Assembly (NCBI GenBank): GCA_035495315.1
Contig: DATJGF010000222.1
Location: 1 to 20,825, forward strand
Source of the DNA: DATJGF01 sp035495315
GTDB taxonomy: Bacteria > Verrucomicrobiota > Verrucomicrobiia > Limisphaerales > UBA8199
Length of the DNA: 20,825 nucleotides
Direction: 5' to 3'
Under the pieces are notes generated by a model. It searched no databases. It was not told the origin of the DNA and saw nothing but the letters and a program-made list of their open reading frames with translations. The translations under genes and the position numbers were made by a program. Within the stretch, counting starts at the first letter, position 1. Each line of letters opens with the position of its first letter. Shown piece by piece: positions 1 through 7,420 of the stretch.

Positions 1-1
1 G

Positions 2-163
2 GCTCCCCGTGAGGCATCGAAGCGAGAAGAGGACTCGGAGTCGCTCAGCCTGTCGCCTGAACGCCTGCGCGATCGCACAGACGCAAAGACCGAACTGCTG
101 AACGAGATGCTGGAACGAGAGACCCGCAATTACAACCTGCGCTACTGGGGCATTAACGAGTAA
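2..163 (+). CDS. 3' end of an unidentified protein
   Basis: An open frame enters from the left edge and ends at a TAA at 161-163, giving the last 53 residues of a protein. The tail is highly charged and probably helical: Glu/Arg/Lys-rich, then NEMLERETRNYNLRYWGINE at the C-terminus. No domain can be recognised from this fragment, and the start lies outside the window. The call rests on an open frame running to the edge and a typical soluble-protein composition. I do not recognise the family. Confidence 0.5.
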   Translation, partial: APREASKREEDSESLSLSPERLRDRTDAKTELLNEMLERETRNYNLRYWGINE

Positions 164-524
164 TGCGTCGCATTCCGTCACGCTGCGTCATCACGGGCCG
201 CGGGATAGCGCAGAGCCAGCGGATTGTTAAACCGGCGAAACCGTTGGCGATCAGGAAAACCAGCTGCCGATCCCCTCGGCAGTGAACCGCATAAAATCTA
301 GGCAAAGAACCTCGCAAGAGGGATCGACTGCCGTGCATTTTTCTCGCGTGTTGGTGTGATTTCTGAGCTGGAAAACCAGCGGTGATAGCGCTCCAAAAAC
401 GGATCCCATTAGATGTTCTGCATTCATCATCAAGATCAATAATTATTACCCTAGTGAAAAACACGACCCGTTTTTATGAACGAGAGTTGTTGACTTGGGC
501 TGCGATTTGGTATTCCCTGCGCTT
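164..524. other. gene-free region upstream of the LysR gene
   Basis: About 360 bases with no convincing gene. Leftward frames here have no recognisable composition and no ribosome binding site. The stretch holds one short hairpin (264-282) and an AT-rich patch around 436-455. Together with the 70 bases after it, this is the likely place for the LysR promoter and autoregulatory site, but I could not pick out a convincing -35/-10 pair or a LysR box. Confidence 0.4.
264..282 (+). terminator. small perfect hairpin, possible terminator of the left-edge gene
   Basis: CTGCCGA and TCGGCAG form a perfect 7-bp stem around a 5-base loop, about 100 bases after the left-edge stop codon. No T-tract follows, so as an intrinsic terminator it is weak. 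It may simply be a chance hairpin. Confidence 0.2.
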
Positions 525-1406
525 ATGCAAATCGAAAGCCTGAAAGTATTTTGTGATCTGACCGAGACGGAAAGCTTCACCAAGGCAGCGCAGATAAACG
601 GGGTCACCCAATCAGCGGTAAGCCAGACGATCAGCTCGTTGGAACGCCAGTTCAAATCGCTGCTGATCGAACGCAGCAAGAAAAATTTCCGACTGACGGC
701 CGAAGGGGAAGTGCTGTACGACTACAGCAAACAGATTTTGCAGACTTATGACGCGCTCCACAGCAAGCTGCAGGAGATTAAGGAAATCATATCGGGCAAC
801 ATTCGGGTAGCGACCATTTACAGCATCGGCCTGCACGTGCTGCCGCCGTATCTGAAGAAATTCCTGAAGAGCTATCCGACGGTGAATGTGCATGTGGAAT
901 ATCGGCGTCCCAACCAGGTTTACGAGGATGTGCTGGGCAACGTCGTAGATCTCGGTTTGGTGGCCTATCCGATGCGTGATCCGAAACTTGAAATTGTCCC
1001 GCTTCGCAAGGACCAGTTGGTGCTGATTTGCCATCCGCAACATGCATTTGCGAAGCTGAAAGGGATCAAACTGAAGAATCTGAACGGGCAAAAATTTGTC
1101 AGTTTTGAAAAGGATATTCCGACGCGCAAGGCACTGGACAAGATCCTAAAGGACCATGGCGTGTCGGTAGAACACGTGATGGAGTTCGACAACATCGAAA
1201 CGGTAAAGCGGGCGGTGGAGATCGACTCCGGCGTGGCGATTGTGCCCCAGGAGACAATCCGACAGGAAGTGAATAATCAAACCCTTGCCGCCGTGCGCCT
1301 CGATGACGGGGATTATTACCGCTCGCTGGGAATTATCCACAAGAAGAACAAAGTGCTTTCACCCGCCATCAAGCAGTTTATTGGACTGCTGAAAGAAGGA
1401 GCGTAG
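525..1406 (+). CDS. LysR-family transcriptional regulator
   Basis: A 293-residue protein, normal length for a LysR-type DNA-binding regulator. Residues 1-60 are the classic N-terminal winged helix-turn-helix (motif SFTKAAQINGVTQSAVSQTI, then SLERQF and LLIERSKKNFRLTAEG). A linker helix follows, and from about residue 85 a periplasmic-binding-protein-like effector domain starts at GNIRVATIYSIG. I chose the ATG at 525 because the domain begins two residues later; an in-frame TTG at 495 would add ten residues unlike the family. No clear Shine-Dalgarno is visible. The gene is alone on its strand and converges on the histidine kinase gene, so its target is not obvious from context. The effector is unknown. 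LysR family confidence is high; specificity cannot be assigned. Confidence 0.93.
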   Translation: MQIESLKVFCDLTETESFTKAAQINGVTQSAVSQTISSLERQFKSLLIERSKKNFRLTAEGEVLYDYSKQILQTYDALHSKLQEIKEIISGNIRVATIYSIGLHVLPPYLKKFLKSYPTVNVHVEYRRPNQVYEDVLGNVVDLGLVAYPMRDPKLEIVPLRKDQLVLICHPQHAFAKLKGIKLKNLNGQKFVSFEKDIPTRKALDKILKDHGVSVEHVMEFDNIETVKRAVEIDSGVAIVPQETIRQEVNNQTLAAVRLDDGDYYRSLGIIHKKNKVLSPAIKQFIGLLKEGA

Positions 1407-1408
1407 GA

Positions 1409-1434
1409 AAATCCGAAGTCCGGGTTTCGGATTT
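1409..1434. terminator. bidirectional terminator between converging genes
   Basis: AAATCCGAA and TTCGGATTT form a perfect 9-bp inverted repeat around an 8-base loop, starting 3 bases after the LysR stop. It sits between two convergent genes. On the plus strand it is followed by GATTTT, and on the minus strand the stem runs into TTTCC, so it could stop transcription both ways. It lies 9 bases past the kinase stop codon. Confidence 0.6.
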
Positions 1435-1442
1435 GATTTTCC

Positions 1443-2978
1443 TCAGGCAGCGATCTTGAGGTGCGTGATCCGAAACACGGCTCCTTTCGGATCATTGGGC
1501 AGACACTGAATCTCCCAACCGTGGGCGAGCACAATTTGCTGCACCACCGCCAGGCCTAGACCGGTCCCGGTCTTTTGCGTCGTAAAATACGGTTTGAAAA
1601 TCTCGCTGCGCCGTTCGGGCGGAACTCCCGGACCGTTGTCCCGCACATCCAGGCTGGCTTCCAGCCCATTTTGCCGAGCGACCGCGACGTGGATCTCGCC
1701 GCCAGGTTCGACCGCCTGCACCGCATTTATCAGCAAATTAAACAGGGCTTGCCGGAAGAGTTGTTCGTCAGCTTCAACAGTGATCGACTCGCCGGGGAGG
1801 ACCTGTAGCCGAATCTTTTTCTCCTCTAAATCGTAACTAAGCGCGCGCACGACCTCGTTGATGATTGTTCCCAGGGTGAGTCTCGCCCGGCGGACTTCGC
1901 GCGGGCGTGAATAATTGATGAACTCATTCAACTGGGCGGCGACTTTGTCGACTTCATTGACGATCTCGCGCCCTTTTTCCCTGATCTCAGGCGGGAATTC
2001 AGTCTGGTTGGAGATCATTTGTGCGCGGCCGCGGATGATATTGAGCGGATTGCGAGTCTCATGCGCGAGGCCGGCGGCGGCCAGATTCATTTCCTTAAGA
2101 TGCGTGTTAAGCTCGCTGGCGCGGACGAGGCGAATCTGCAAGTCAGAAGACTTAACGAGGTTGCGCCATGCCAGGCCAGAGCCGGCTGCGGCGACCGTCG
2201 CCAGAAGGATAATAAAGGTGCGCAGCCAAAAATCGCGGACGGACGCCGCCTGAAAAGCGTCGGTGGACATCGCGAGGACCAAACCGTGCAACGCCTGCTT
2301 TTCGATTAGCGACTGGAACTCTTTTTCATCCATGCCGCGCAGCCACGGAGGACGCCGCGGCCGGAATTCCCCTCGCGGCGGCCGTTCTCCGGCAAATTCA
2401 TTCGTGTTCCCGGACCCGAATCTTTCAAATTCCGGCGGCGGTCCGGGAGGCCGGCCGCCATCGTCGGAGCGGAAAGGGCGCGGCTCGCGGAATCCGTTAG
2501 TTAGGTCGCGCGGCGGAGGCAGAACCACGGTCGGGTTGGTAGTGCCTTCGGAGGTGAGGCTAACGCCCAAATCGACCGGGTTGACGAAAGTTACGATGCG
2601 TTGTCCCCATCGTTCACCGCGCTGAAGAATCTCTTTTTGCGTAAAGTCGATCGGGCGCCCGGCGGAAGCAACGGTTTCGCCGGCAGCGTTCAGGAGCACA
2701 ATGGACAGAAGTTCGGTCGATTTGACCAAATCATTGGCACCGCCATTCACCAATTCGTCCAACACGGTCTCTAACCGCTCTTTGCGGACGGCACCGCGGA
2801 AACGCATTCCGCGGATGCAGGCGCTGACGGTATTGGCGATATCCTTTGAGCGGTTACTGAGGTTGCTTTTGGCGGCTTCGCGAAAACGGAAATGCTCCTC
2901 GGCTTGCCAGACGCCCACCAGCAGCCAGAAGGCGGCCAGAATACCGTAAACCCAATGGCTGGGGCGGGTTAAGTCCAT
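1443..2978 (-). CDS. membrane sensor histidine kinase
   Basis: A 511-residue two-component sensor kinase. One membrane helix is at about residues 9-25 (YGILAAFWLLVGVW) and a second at about 252-271 (FIILLATVAAAGSGLAW), enclosing an extracytoplasmic region of roughly 225 residues. The cytoplasmic part has the phospho-acceptor H-box at 304-312 (LAHETRNPL, His306), an N-box around 411-421 (ALFNLLINAVQ), the G1 loop DNGPGVP at 447, the F-box FKPYFTTQ, and the G2 loop GTGLGLAVV at 471. All key kinase residues are present. The sensor region includes a Pro/Arg/Gly-rich stretch at about 153-215, probably unstructured. No PAS or HAMP domain is evident. The gene lies 42 bases downstream of the secretin pore gene on the same strand, so it may be the last gene of the secretion operon. 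No response regulator is adjacent. The signal is unknown. Confidence 0.92.
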   Translation of the reverse strand: MDLTRPSHWVYGILAAFWLLVGVWQAEEHFRFREAAKSNLSNRSKDIANTVSACIRGMRFRGAVRKERLETVLDELVNGGANDLVKSTELLSIVLLNAAGETVASAGRPIDFTQKEILQRGERWGQRIVTFVNPVDLGVSLTSEGTTNPTVVLPPPRDLTNGFREPRPFRSDDGGRPPGPPPEFERFGSGNTNEFAGERPPRGEFRPRRPPWLRGMDEKEFQSLIEKQALHGLVLAMSTDAFQAASVRDFWLRTFIILLATVAAAGSGLAWRNLVKSSDLQIRLVRASELNTHLKEMNLAAAGLAHETRNPLNIIRGRAQMISNQTEFPPEIREKGREIVNEVDKVAAQLNEFINYSRPREVRRARLTLGTIINEVVRALSYDLEEKKIRLQVLPGESITVEADEQLFRQALFNLLINAVQAVEPGGEIHVAVARQNGLEASLDVRDNGPGVPPERRSEIFKPYFTTQKTGTGLGLAVVQQIVLAHGWEIQCLPNDPKGAVFRITHLKIAA

Positions 2979-3020
2979 CCGTTAGTCCAAGGGCCTAAGT
3001 CAAAAGCGCCGAAATCAAAG

Positions 3021-4400
3021 TTAGTTGGTTTTATGGGAACCTTTGGAGTTGCCATTCTTGCCTGGGAGATTGTCGATAAATCGATTGAGCTCCTCTTCGG
3101 TGAAAGAGTTGGGGCCTTGAAGTTTTTCTCCCTCTTTGGCGGACAAGGCGGCGAGTTGTGAAGGGGCTTGGACGACGTGCGGAGTCAAAAAGATGATCAA
3201 TTCGGTGTTGGCGTCACTTCTTTGTTTGCGCTTAAAGAGGTTTCCCAGGACCGGGATATCGCCGAGCACAGGAATTTTTGTATCGGTGCTGGACTTGGTG
3301 GTAGCCATCAAACCGCCGATGATCACGGTTTGTCCATCCGGGGTAACGGCGACGGTATCAGCCGAGCGCACGTCGATGACCGGTGCGCTGACGTTCGCCG
3401 AAATCGGAACGGTTAATGTCGCATCGATAGAAGATATTTGAGGTGACACAATCATCTCGACGAGGTTATCCGGAGTGATGAAGGGGGTCACCTTAAGGAT
3501 AACGCCAACATCGGTGTAAGTGACCGAATTGATTGCATTGCCGAAAGTATCATAGCGGACATTGGTGATCAAAGGAACGGATTGGCCGACCGTAATGGTG
3601 GCGGGCTGATTATTTCGCGCCAGGATAGAAGGCCGCGAAAGCACCTTTGCGTTGCCGGCTTGCGCAATCGCGCGCAGCGTCACCTGGTAATCCTGGCCGA
3701 GGATCTGGTACAGGCCGGCGCCGGGGCTGGTCATCGGGGAAACCGCCGAGAAACTGGAAATCGGCTGTCCGAATTGGTTGACGTTGGTAGAAACAATCGC
3801 GCTCAAACCCGAGAGGCCGAAACCATTGGCGAGAGCCGCCTTTGTTGGATCGTTATTGATTTGTTTGCCCCAGCCGCCTTCGATCCCGATATCCGAGGCG
3901 TTGTTGTGGGTTACTTCCAAAAAAACAACCTTAATAAGCACTTGCGGTTTTGGCCGGTCGAGGTTCGAGAGCACCTGAGAAATGTAGCGGCTGGTATCTT
4001 CATCGGCGATAGTGACAACGCGCCGCGACTCGGGGTCGATGGAGAAGTACGCGTCGCCGATCGATCCGGTACTGGGATATTGACGTGAACCGCCGCCGCT
4101 GGTGGTGCTGCGATTCCCGCCGCCGGTGCCGCCGCCCTGGCGTTGCTGGGCGAGCGCTTGCGTGCCGACATCGATTCCCAGGAATAGGCAGCAGCCGAGG
4201 GTAGCGCAGAGTTTCACTCTGCTGTATCGCAGAGTTTCACTCTGCTGGGCTGCATGACTACGGCAAGAGTGCAGTGTTCCAAGGTCCACCGAAGGTCGGG
4301 CGGCGTGCAGGTTGGAAACCTGCGGTACAGCAGAGTGAAACTCTGCGTTGCGATGGGGCCTTGCGAATCTATAAGCAATCCATTTAAAATAGTTCGTCAT
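3021..4400 (-). CDS. gspD: T2SS secretin, pore-forming half (GspD C-terminal part)
   Basis: A 459-residue outer-membrane secretin lacking the usual N0-N3 domains. The C-terminal secretin core spans about residues 152-410. Diagnostic motifs are VLIKVVFLEVT, NAKVLSRPSILARNNQPATI, VGVILKVTPFI, GQTVIIGGLM and VLGDIPVLGNLFKRK, followed by the last strand ELIIFLTPHVV. Before the core, about 118-149, lies only the second half of a secretin N-domain; its first half ends the upstream gene. The ATG at 4400 is preceded by GAGG five bases away, which supports this start. The first 85 residues are an unusually long leader containing in-frame palindromic repeats, ending in a plausible signal peptide core (CATLGCCLFLGI) and cleavage site ALA|QQ. 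A GTG at 4215-4217 would give a normal-length signal peptide. A Gly/Ser-rich linker follows at about 87-113. The gene lies 42 bases after the N-domain gene. Function is very confident; the start is less so. Confidence 0.93.
   Translation of the reverse strand: MTNYFKWIAYRFARPHRNAEFHSAVPQVSNLHAARPSVDLGTLHSCRSHAAQQSETLRYSRVKLCATLGCCLFLGIDVGTQALAQQRQGGGTGGGNRSTTSGGGSRQYPSTGSIGDAYFSIDPESRRVVTIADEDTSRYISQVLSNLDRPKPQVLIKVVFLEVTHNNASDIGIEGGWGKQINNDPTKAALANGFGLSGLSAIVSTNVNQFGQPISSFSAVSPMTSPGAGLYQILGQDYQVTLRAIAQAGNAKVLSRPSILARNNQPATITVGQSVPLITNVRYDTFGNAINSVTYTDVGVILKVTPFITPDNLVEMIVSPQISSIDATLTVPISANVSAPVIDVRSADTVAVTPDGQTVIIGGLMATTKSSTDTKIPVLGDIPVLGNLFKRKQRSDANTELIIFLTPHVVQAPSQLAALSAKEGEKLQGPNSFTEEELNRFIDNLPGKNGNSKGSHKTN
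4206..4346. repeat. inverted pair of 40-nt double-hairpin repeats inside the secretin leader
   Basis: Two 40-nt units lie here in opposite orientation, at 4206-4245 and 4307-4346, separated by 61 bases. Each consists of two 17-nt hairpins (7-bp stem, 3-nt loop) joined by a 6-nt spacer. The left unit carries two copies of the GCAGAGT/ACTCTGC hairpin. The right unit carries one of these and one GCAGGTT/AACCTGC hairpin. The block is 141 bases long, a multiple of three, and is fully translated within the leader of the pore-half secretin gene. Architecture resembles REP/BIME elements; no mobilising REP-associated transposase (RAYT) is in the window. Confidence 0.9.
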
Positions 4401-4442
4401 ATTGCCTCGTGTTTTAGCAGGTTTGCGATTGCAGCTTAACGA

Positions 4443-6029
4443 TCAAAATCCGGAGGTCATTCCAGAGCCGCCGCCGCGAGTGGCACCTAAGGTGGAACTA
4501 GTGCCGGTACCAACTTGTTGTTGCGTTTGGCGTTGAGTCAGTGGGTTACCCTGGCCCAGCATCGAACGGCTGTTGTTGTTATTCTGCCGCATCGTGTTGT
4601 TCTTATTAAAGAGATCCTGCAGGACCTGGCTAACGTCTTGGGGATCGGCATTCTGCAAATCGAAGACCTTGACCACCTCACGCTTGGCCGGACTGGAGTC
4701 CAGTTGCGCGATCATCTCCGCGATTTGGGGCATCATCTCGCTTGCGGCACTCACCAGAAGCGATGAAGTCCGCGGGTCGGGGACTGCCAATACTCGGCTT
4801 TTCTTCTTCATTCGGTCGCTGGTGTTGGCCTGGTTGTTACCGCCGCCGCGTCCGCCGAAAAAGCGAAACCCACCACCGCCGCCTTGATTCTGACCGGTGC
4901 CGGTGCGGGTGTCGTCGGGGAAGAGTTGAGCGAATTGGTCCGCCAATTCTGTTGGATCAGCGTTGAGGAGGTGGAATACGCGCAGTTCTGTGACGTCCGA
5001 AGCTGGTTGGTCGATTTCCTTGATCATGTCGCTGATAGTCGCCATCAGTTCGGTCGAGGCGCTGACGATCAGTGAATTGGAATAATCGTCGGCAGCAGCG
5101 GTAACTTTTGATCCCGCCGCGGAACCGCTGCTATTGTTACCCTGACCACCCGGACCGCCGGGGCCGCCGAAACCACCACGCATCATGTTGAAAAACTGCG
5201 CACGGGGGTTATTGCCTAAGTTATTCTGCCCGGTTTGTTGCGAAAACAACTGCTGGATGACGGTCGCCAATTCTTTGGCATCCGCATAGCGCAACGGGAA
5301 CACCTTGATCGAGGAGACGCTGGAAATGGAGGTATCGAGTGCGGCGACAATCTTGAGCATGCGACGGATGTCGGTTTTGGTGGCCACCAGGATGAGGGAA
5401 TTCGCACTTTCATTGACCGAAAGCGAGGCGCTGGTGGGTAGTAACTGTTGGAGGTTGTTCATCAGCTGCGTCGCATTGGCATAACGCACCGGGATGATCT
5501 GGGTGACGACTTCATCGGATTTCTCGAGATCTTCCCATTTATCGCCTTGCAGAATATCGAGGTCAGATGTCTTCGCGCTTTCGAGGCTGACAATCGTCAG
5601 GATCCGCCCATCGCGCGTGACCGCGTAGCCGTTCTTGCGCAGTACCGAGTTGAGCAGCTTCACTGCATCTTCTTTACTGACCGGGTCTTTGCTCCAGACA
5701 TCGACAGTTCCTTTGACGTCGGCTTCTTTGTTGATGATGAAGCCGGCTGCGTCGCTTAAGTAATCCAGCACCAGTCCCAACGGCGCGCCGCGGAAATTCA
5801 ACCGCAGACCGTTGCTGCTGCTGTCCGAAGCAGTGTCCGGTGCCGCGGGAGTAGTGTCTGGTTGAGGGGCAGCTTGTGCCGGGGGGGGTTGTGCCTCGGC
5901 GTTGCTGTTCGTACTGGGTGGTGTCGCGAGCGATTGATCAGGTGACTGACCTGCGGCAGGTTCCGCGCCGATTACGACCAGATTTTGCGCCAGAAAGAAG
6001 AGCAAAATATAGCGGTTAAGGTTCTTCAT
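4443..6029 (-). CDS. gspD: T2SS secretin, periplasmic N-domain half (GspD N-terminal part)
   Basis: A 528-residue exported protein carrying the periplasmic ring domains of a secretin but no pore domain. A signal peptide occupies about residues 1-27 (hydrophobic YILLFFLAQNLVVIGA), followed by a Pro/Gln/Ala-rich linker to about 70. The N0 domain is about 74-150 (LRLNFRGAPLGLVLDYLSDA). Three N1-type domains follow at about 173-232, 241-341 and 347-446, each with the V-x-x-L-x-x-A-x-A-x-E-L and SLxVxA signatures. Gly/Asn-rich loops interrupt the second and third. From 451 the first half of a fourth domain appears (VVKVFDLQNADPQDVSQVL), then a Gln/Asn/Gly-rich tail and the stop. The second half of that domain is in the next gene. 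AGGA lies 8 bases before the ATG, and the gene begins 3 bases after the gspC-like stop. It would form the periplasmic vestibule of the secretin, contacting the GspC-like protein through N0. Confidence 0.92.
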   Translation of the reverse strand: MKNLNRYILLFFLAQNLVVIGAEPAAGQSPDQSLATPPSTNSNAEAQPPPAQAAPQPDTTPAAPDTASDSSSNGLRLNFRGAPLGLVLDYLSDAAGFIINKEADVKGTVDVWSKDPVSKEDAVKLLNSVLRKNGYAVTRDGRILTIVSLESAKTSDLDILQGDKWEDLEKSDEVVTQIIPVRYANATQLMNNLQQLLPTSASLSVNESANSLILVATKTDIRRMLKIVAALDTSISSVSSIKVFPLRYADAKELATVIQQLFSQQTGQNNLGNNPRAQFFNMMRGGFGGPGGPGGQGNNSSGSAAGSKVTAAADDYSNSLIVSASTELMATISDMIKEIDQPASDVTELRVFHLLNADPTELADQFAQLFPDDTRTGTGQNQGGGGGFRFFGGRGGGNNQANTSDRMKKKSRVLAVPDPRTSSLLVSAASEMMPQIAEMIAQLDSSPAKREVVKVFDLQNADPQDVSQVLQDLFNKNNTMRQNNNNSRSMLGQGNPLTQRQTQQQVGTGTSSTLGATRGGGSGMTSGF

Positions 6030-6032
6030 AAG

Positions 6033-6890
6033 TCATTCCTGTTCACGTTTTTTGCGCAAGCGCTCAAGCACATCGTTATCGGCACCACTCGGCGCCGCGG
6101 GGGAGGCCGTCGGAGCTGAATTGGCGGCATAGGTTTCGCGTGGCGCCGAAACGCTCCAATCACCGCCTTCGTCGCGGCGTAATTGCATTCCAACGCGCAA
6201 TTCCAGTTGGTTGGTGCCAGCAGAAAGTTTTACCGAGTTGGGTTCGATGCTGGTGATCTTGTGGCCGGCAATCGTATCGGACAATTTCACTGCCTTTTTA
6301 TATTCGGCGCTACTGCCGTCGAAGAAGGCAAAAGTGCCCTTCTCGTAGCTCATCACGCCAACGAGAGTCAAAGAATCGAGCGTTTTTGATCTTGGCTGGC
6401 TGCCGGAACGGCGAGGGAAGCGGTTCGGATCGAAGATGTTGCGGTCAAGGATCAGCTTGAAGGTCGAGTAATCCGGTTTGACCACCCGAAAGTCCGCAAC
6501 CACGGCAGTGTTCGTGTCCGAGGATTTGGGGGTCGGGCCGGCGTCATTTGAACCGGGTGCTCCGGCGCGCTGGCGCAAGATCCACTGACGGCGGGACTCC
6601 GAAGGGCCGACGAGACTGCGGCCAGGGCCGGTACTCTGAGGGTTGGTATCGCTGAGACTATTTGCATCGGATCCTTGATCGGCCTGGGAGACATCGTTCG
6701 AAGCGGTCATGTCATTGGTTAAAGTCATTTCGCCGAGCTGCGCGATCGCATTGCTGACGACGACGGCGGCGGCCTCAAGAACGGCGTTGGTGAAGTCGTT
6801 TGCGTCTTGGGCTTCAAGGTGTGTGCCTAGCAGCATCAGCGAGGCAAAGACCGATGGCAGGAGCGAAAGGGAATGTTTAATCCGCGTCAT
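6033..6890 (-). CDS. gspC: GspC/PilP-like periplasmic connector protein
   Basis: A 285-residue protein that by position and motif should link the inner-membrane platform to the secretin. An N-terminal hydrophobic segment (about 7-22) ends in a plausible signal-peptidase site near HLEAQ, so it may be exported rather than anchored as classical GspC is. A Ser/Asp/Asn-rich linker runs to about 130. The recognisable part is about 141-242: FKLILDRNIFDPNRFPRR, then a small beta domain with LTLVGVM, FAFFDGSSAEYKKAV and an ITSIEPNSVKL segment. This matches the homology region shared by GspC and PilP. No PDZ or coiled-coil domain follows; the tail is Ala/Pro-rich and ends in a charged helix. The ATG overlaps the gspM stop by four bases (ATGA). 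Assignment to GspC versus PilP is by context. Confidence 0.75.
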   Translation of the reverse strand: MTRIKHSLSLLPSVFASLMLLGTHLEAQDANDFTNAVLEAAAVVVSNAIAQLGEMTLTNDMTASNDVSQADQGSDANSLSDTNPQSTGPGRSLVGPSESRRQWILRQRAGAPGSNDAGPTPKSSDTNTAVVADFRVVKPDYSTFKLILDRNIFDPNRFPRRSGSQPRSKTLDSLTLVGVMSYEKGTFAFFDGSSAEYKKAVKLSDTIAGHKITSIEPNSVKLSAGTNQLELRVGMQLRRDEGGDWSVSAPRETYAANSAPTASPAAPSGADNDVLERLRKKREQE

Positions 6891-7420
6891 CGGGTTTGCA
6901 ATGTGAGGACCAAGCCGCTGATCTGCAGGCTAAGCACGAGTTGCTGGCCTTCTTTATCGCGCGCGCTGAGTTCGATGGAGTCGAGTTTCAGGGCCATGGG
7001 ATCTTTTTCGATATCGTAAAGGAACCTGCTCAGGGCCGAGAGTGAACCCGAGGCGTCCATTCGACATTGATAGGTCATATAATCGTCGGCGTCGTGGCGC
7101 CATTGCGGCGTGGCGCCGTTGATGACGACGCGGCTGTCCTGCCGCCAGCCGTCGACCGCGGCGAAGAGTTGTTGTTCGGCGGCGGAGGTGTTGTTGGTCA
7201 GAGTATTTCGTTGCATCTGATTCCAGCGGCCGCGAATAAAGGGCTCTCGTTTCAGCAACGCTTTACCCTCGGCGACCTGAACTCGGAGTTGATCGACCCG
7301 CCGCGCGCGTGTTTTCCACAGATTGGTCAATGGATCGAAAATGAGTTTGTCGGCGGCGAAGAGGCCGAGCACGGCAATTGCCGCAATGGTCAGCAGCTGC
7401 TGACGATTCTTAATTTGCAT
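6887..7420 (-). CDS. gspM: GspM/PilO-like inner-membrane platform protein
   Basis: A 177-residue bitopic membrane protein. It has a short cytoplasmic N-terminus, one membrane helix at about 8-27 (LLTIAAIAVLGLFAADKLIF), a coiled-coil-like stretch with alternating charges (about 33-70), and a small ferredoxin-like periplasmic domain to the end (YQCRMDASGSLSALSRFLYDIEKDPMALKLDSIEL). This is the layout of GspM and PilO, partners of GspL/PilN. The start at 7420 is preferred over an earlier in-frame start at 7444 because GGAGG lies exactly five bases before it and the membrane helix begins soon after. The gene overlaps gspL by 11 bases and its TGA overlaps the next ATG by four. Sequence conservation in this family is low, so the call leans on topology and position. 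Confidence 0.78.
   Translation of the reverse strand: MQIKNRQQLLTIAAIAVLGLFAADKLIFDPLTNLWKTRARRVDQLRVQVAEGKALLKREPFIRGRWNQMQRNTLTNNTSAAEQQLFAAVDGWRQDSRVVINGATPQWRHDADDYMTYQCRMDASGSLSALSRFLYDIEKDPMALKLDSIELSARDKEGQQLVLSLQISGLVLTLQTR

Noticed and set aside
153..464. Leftward open frame of 103 codons in the gap before the LysR gene
   Set aside because: No ribosome binding site, no recognisable domain, odd composition (mixed Trp, Arg, Cys), and it overlaps the stop of the left-edge gene. Treated as chance.
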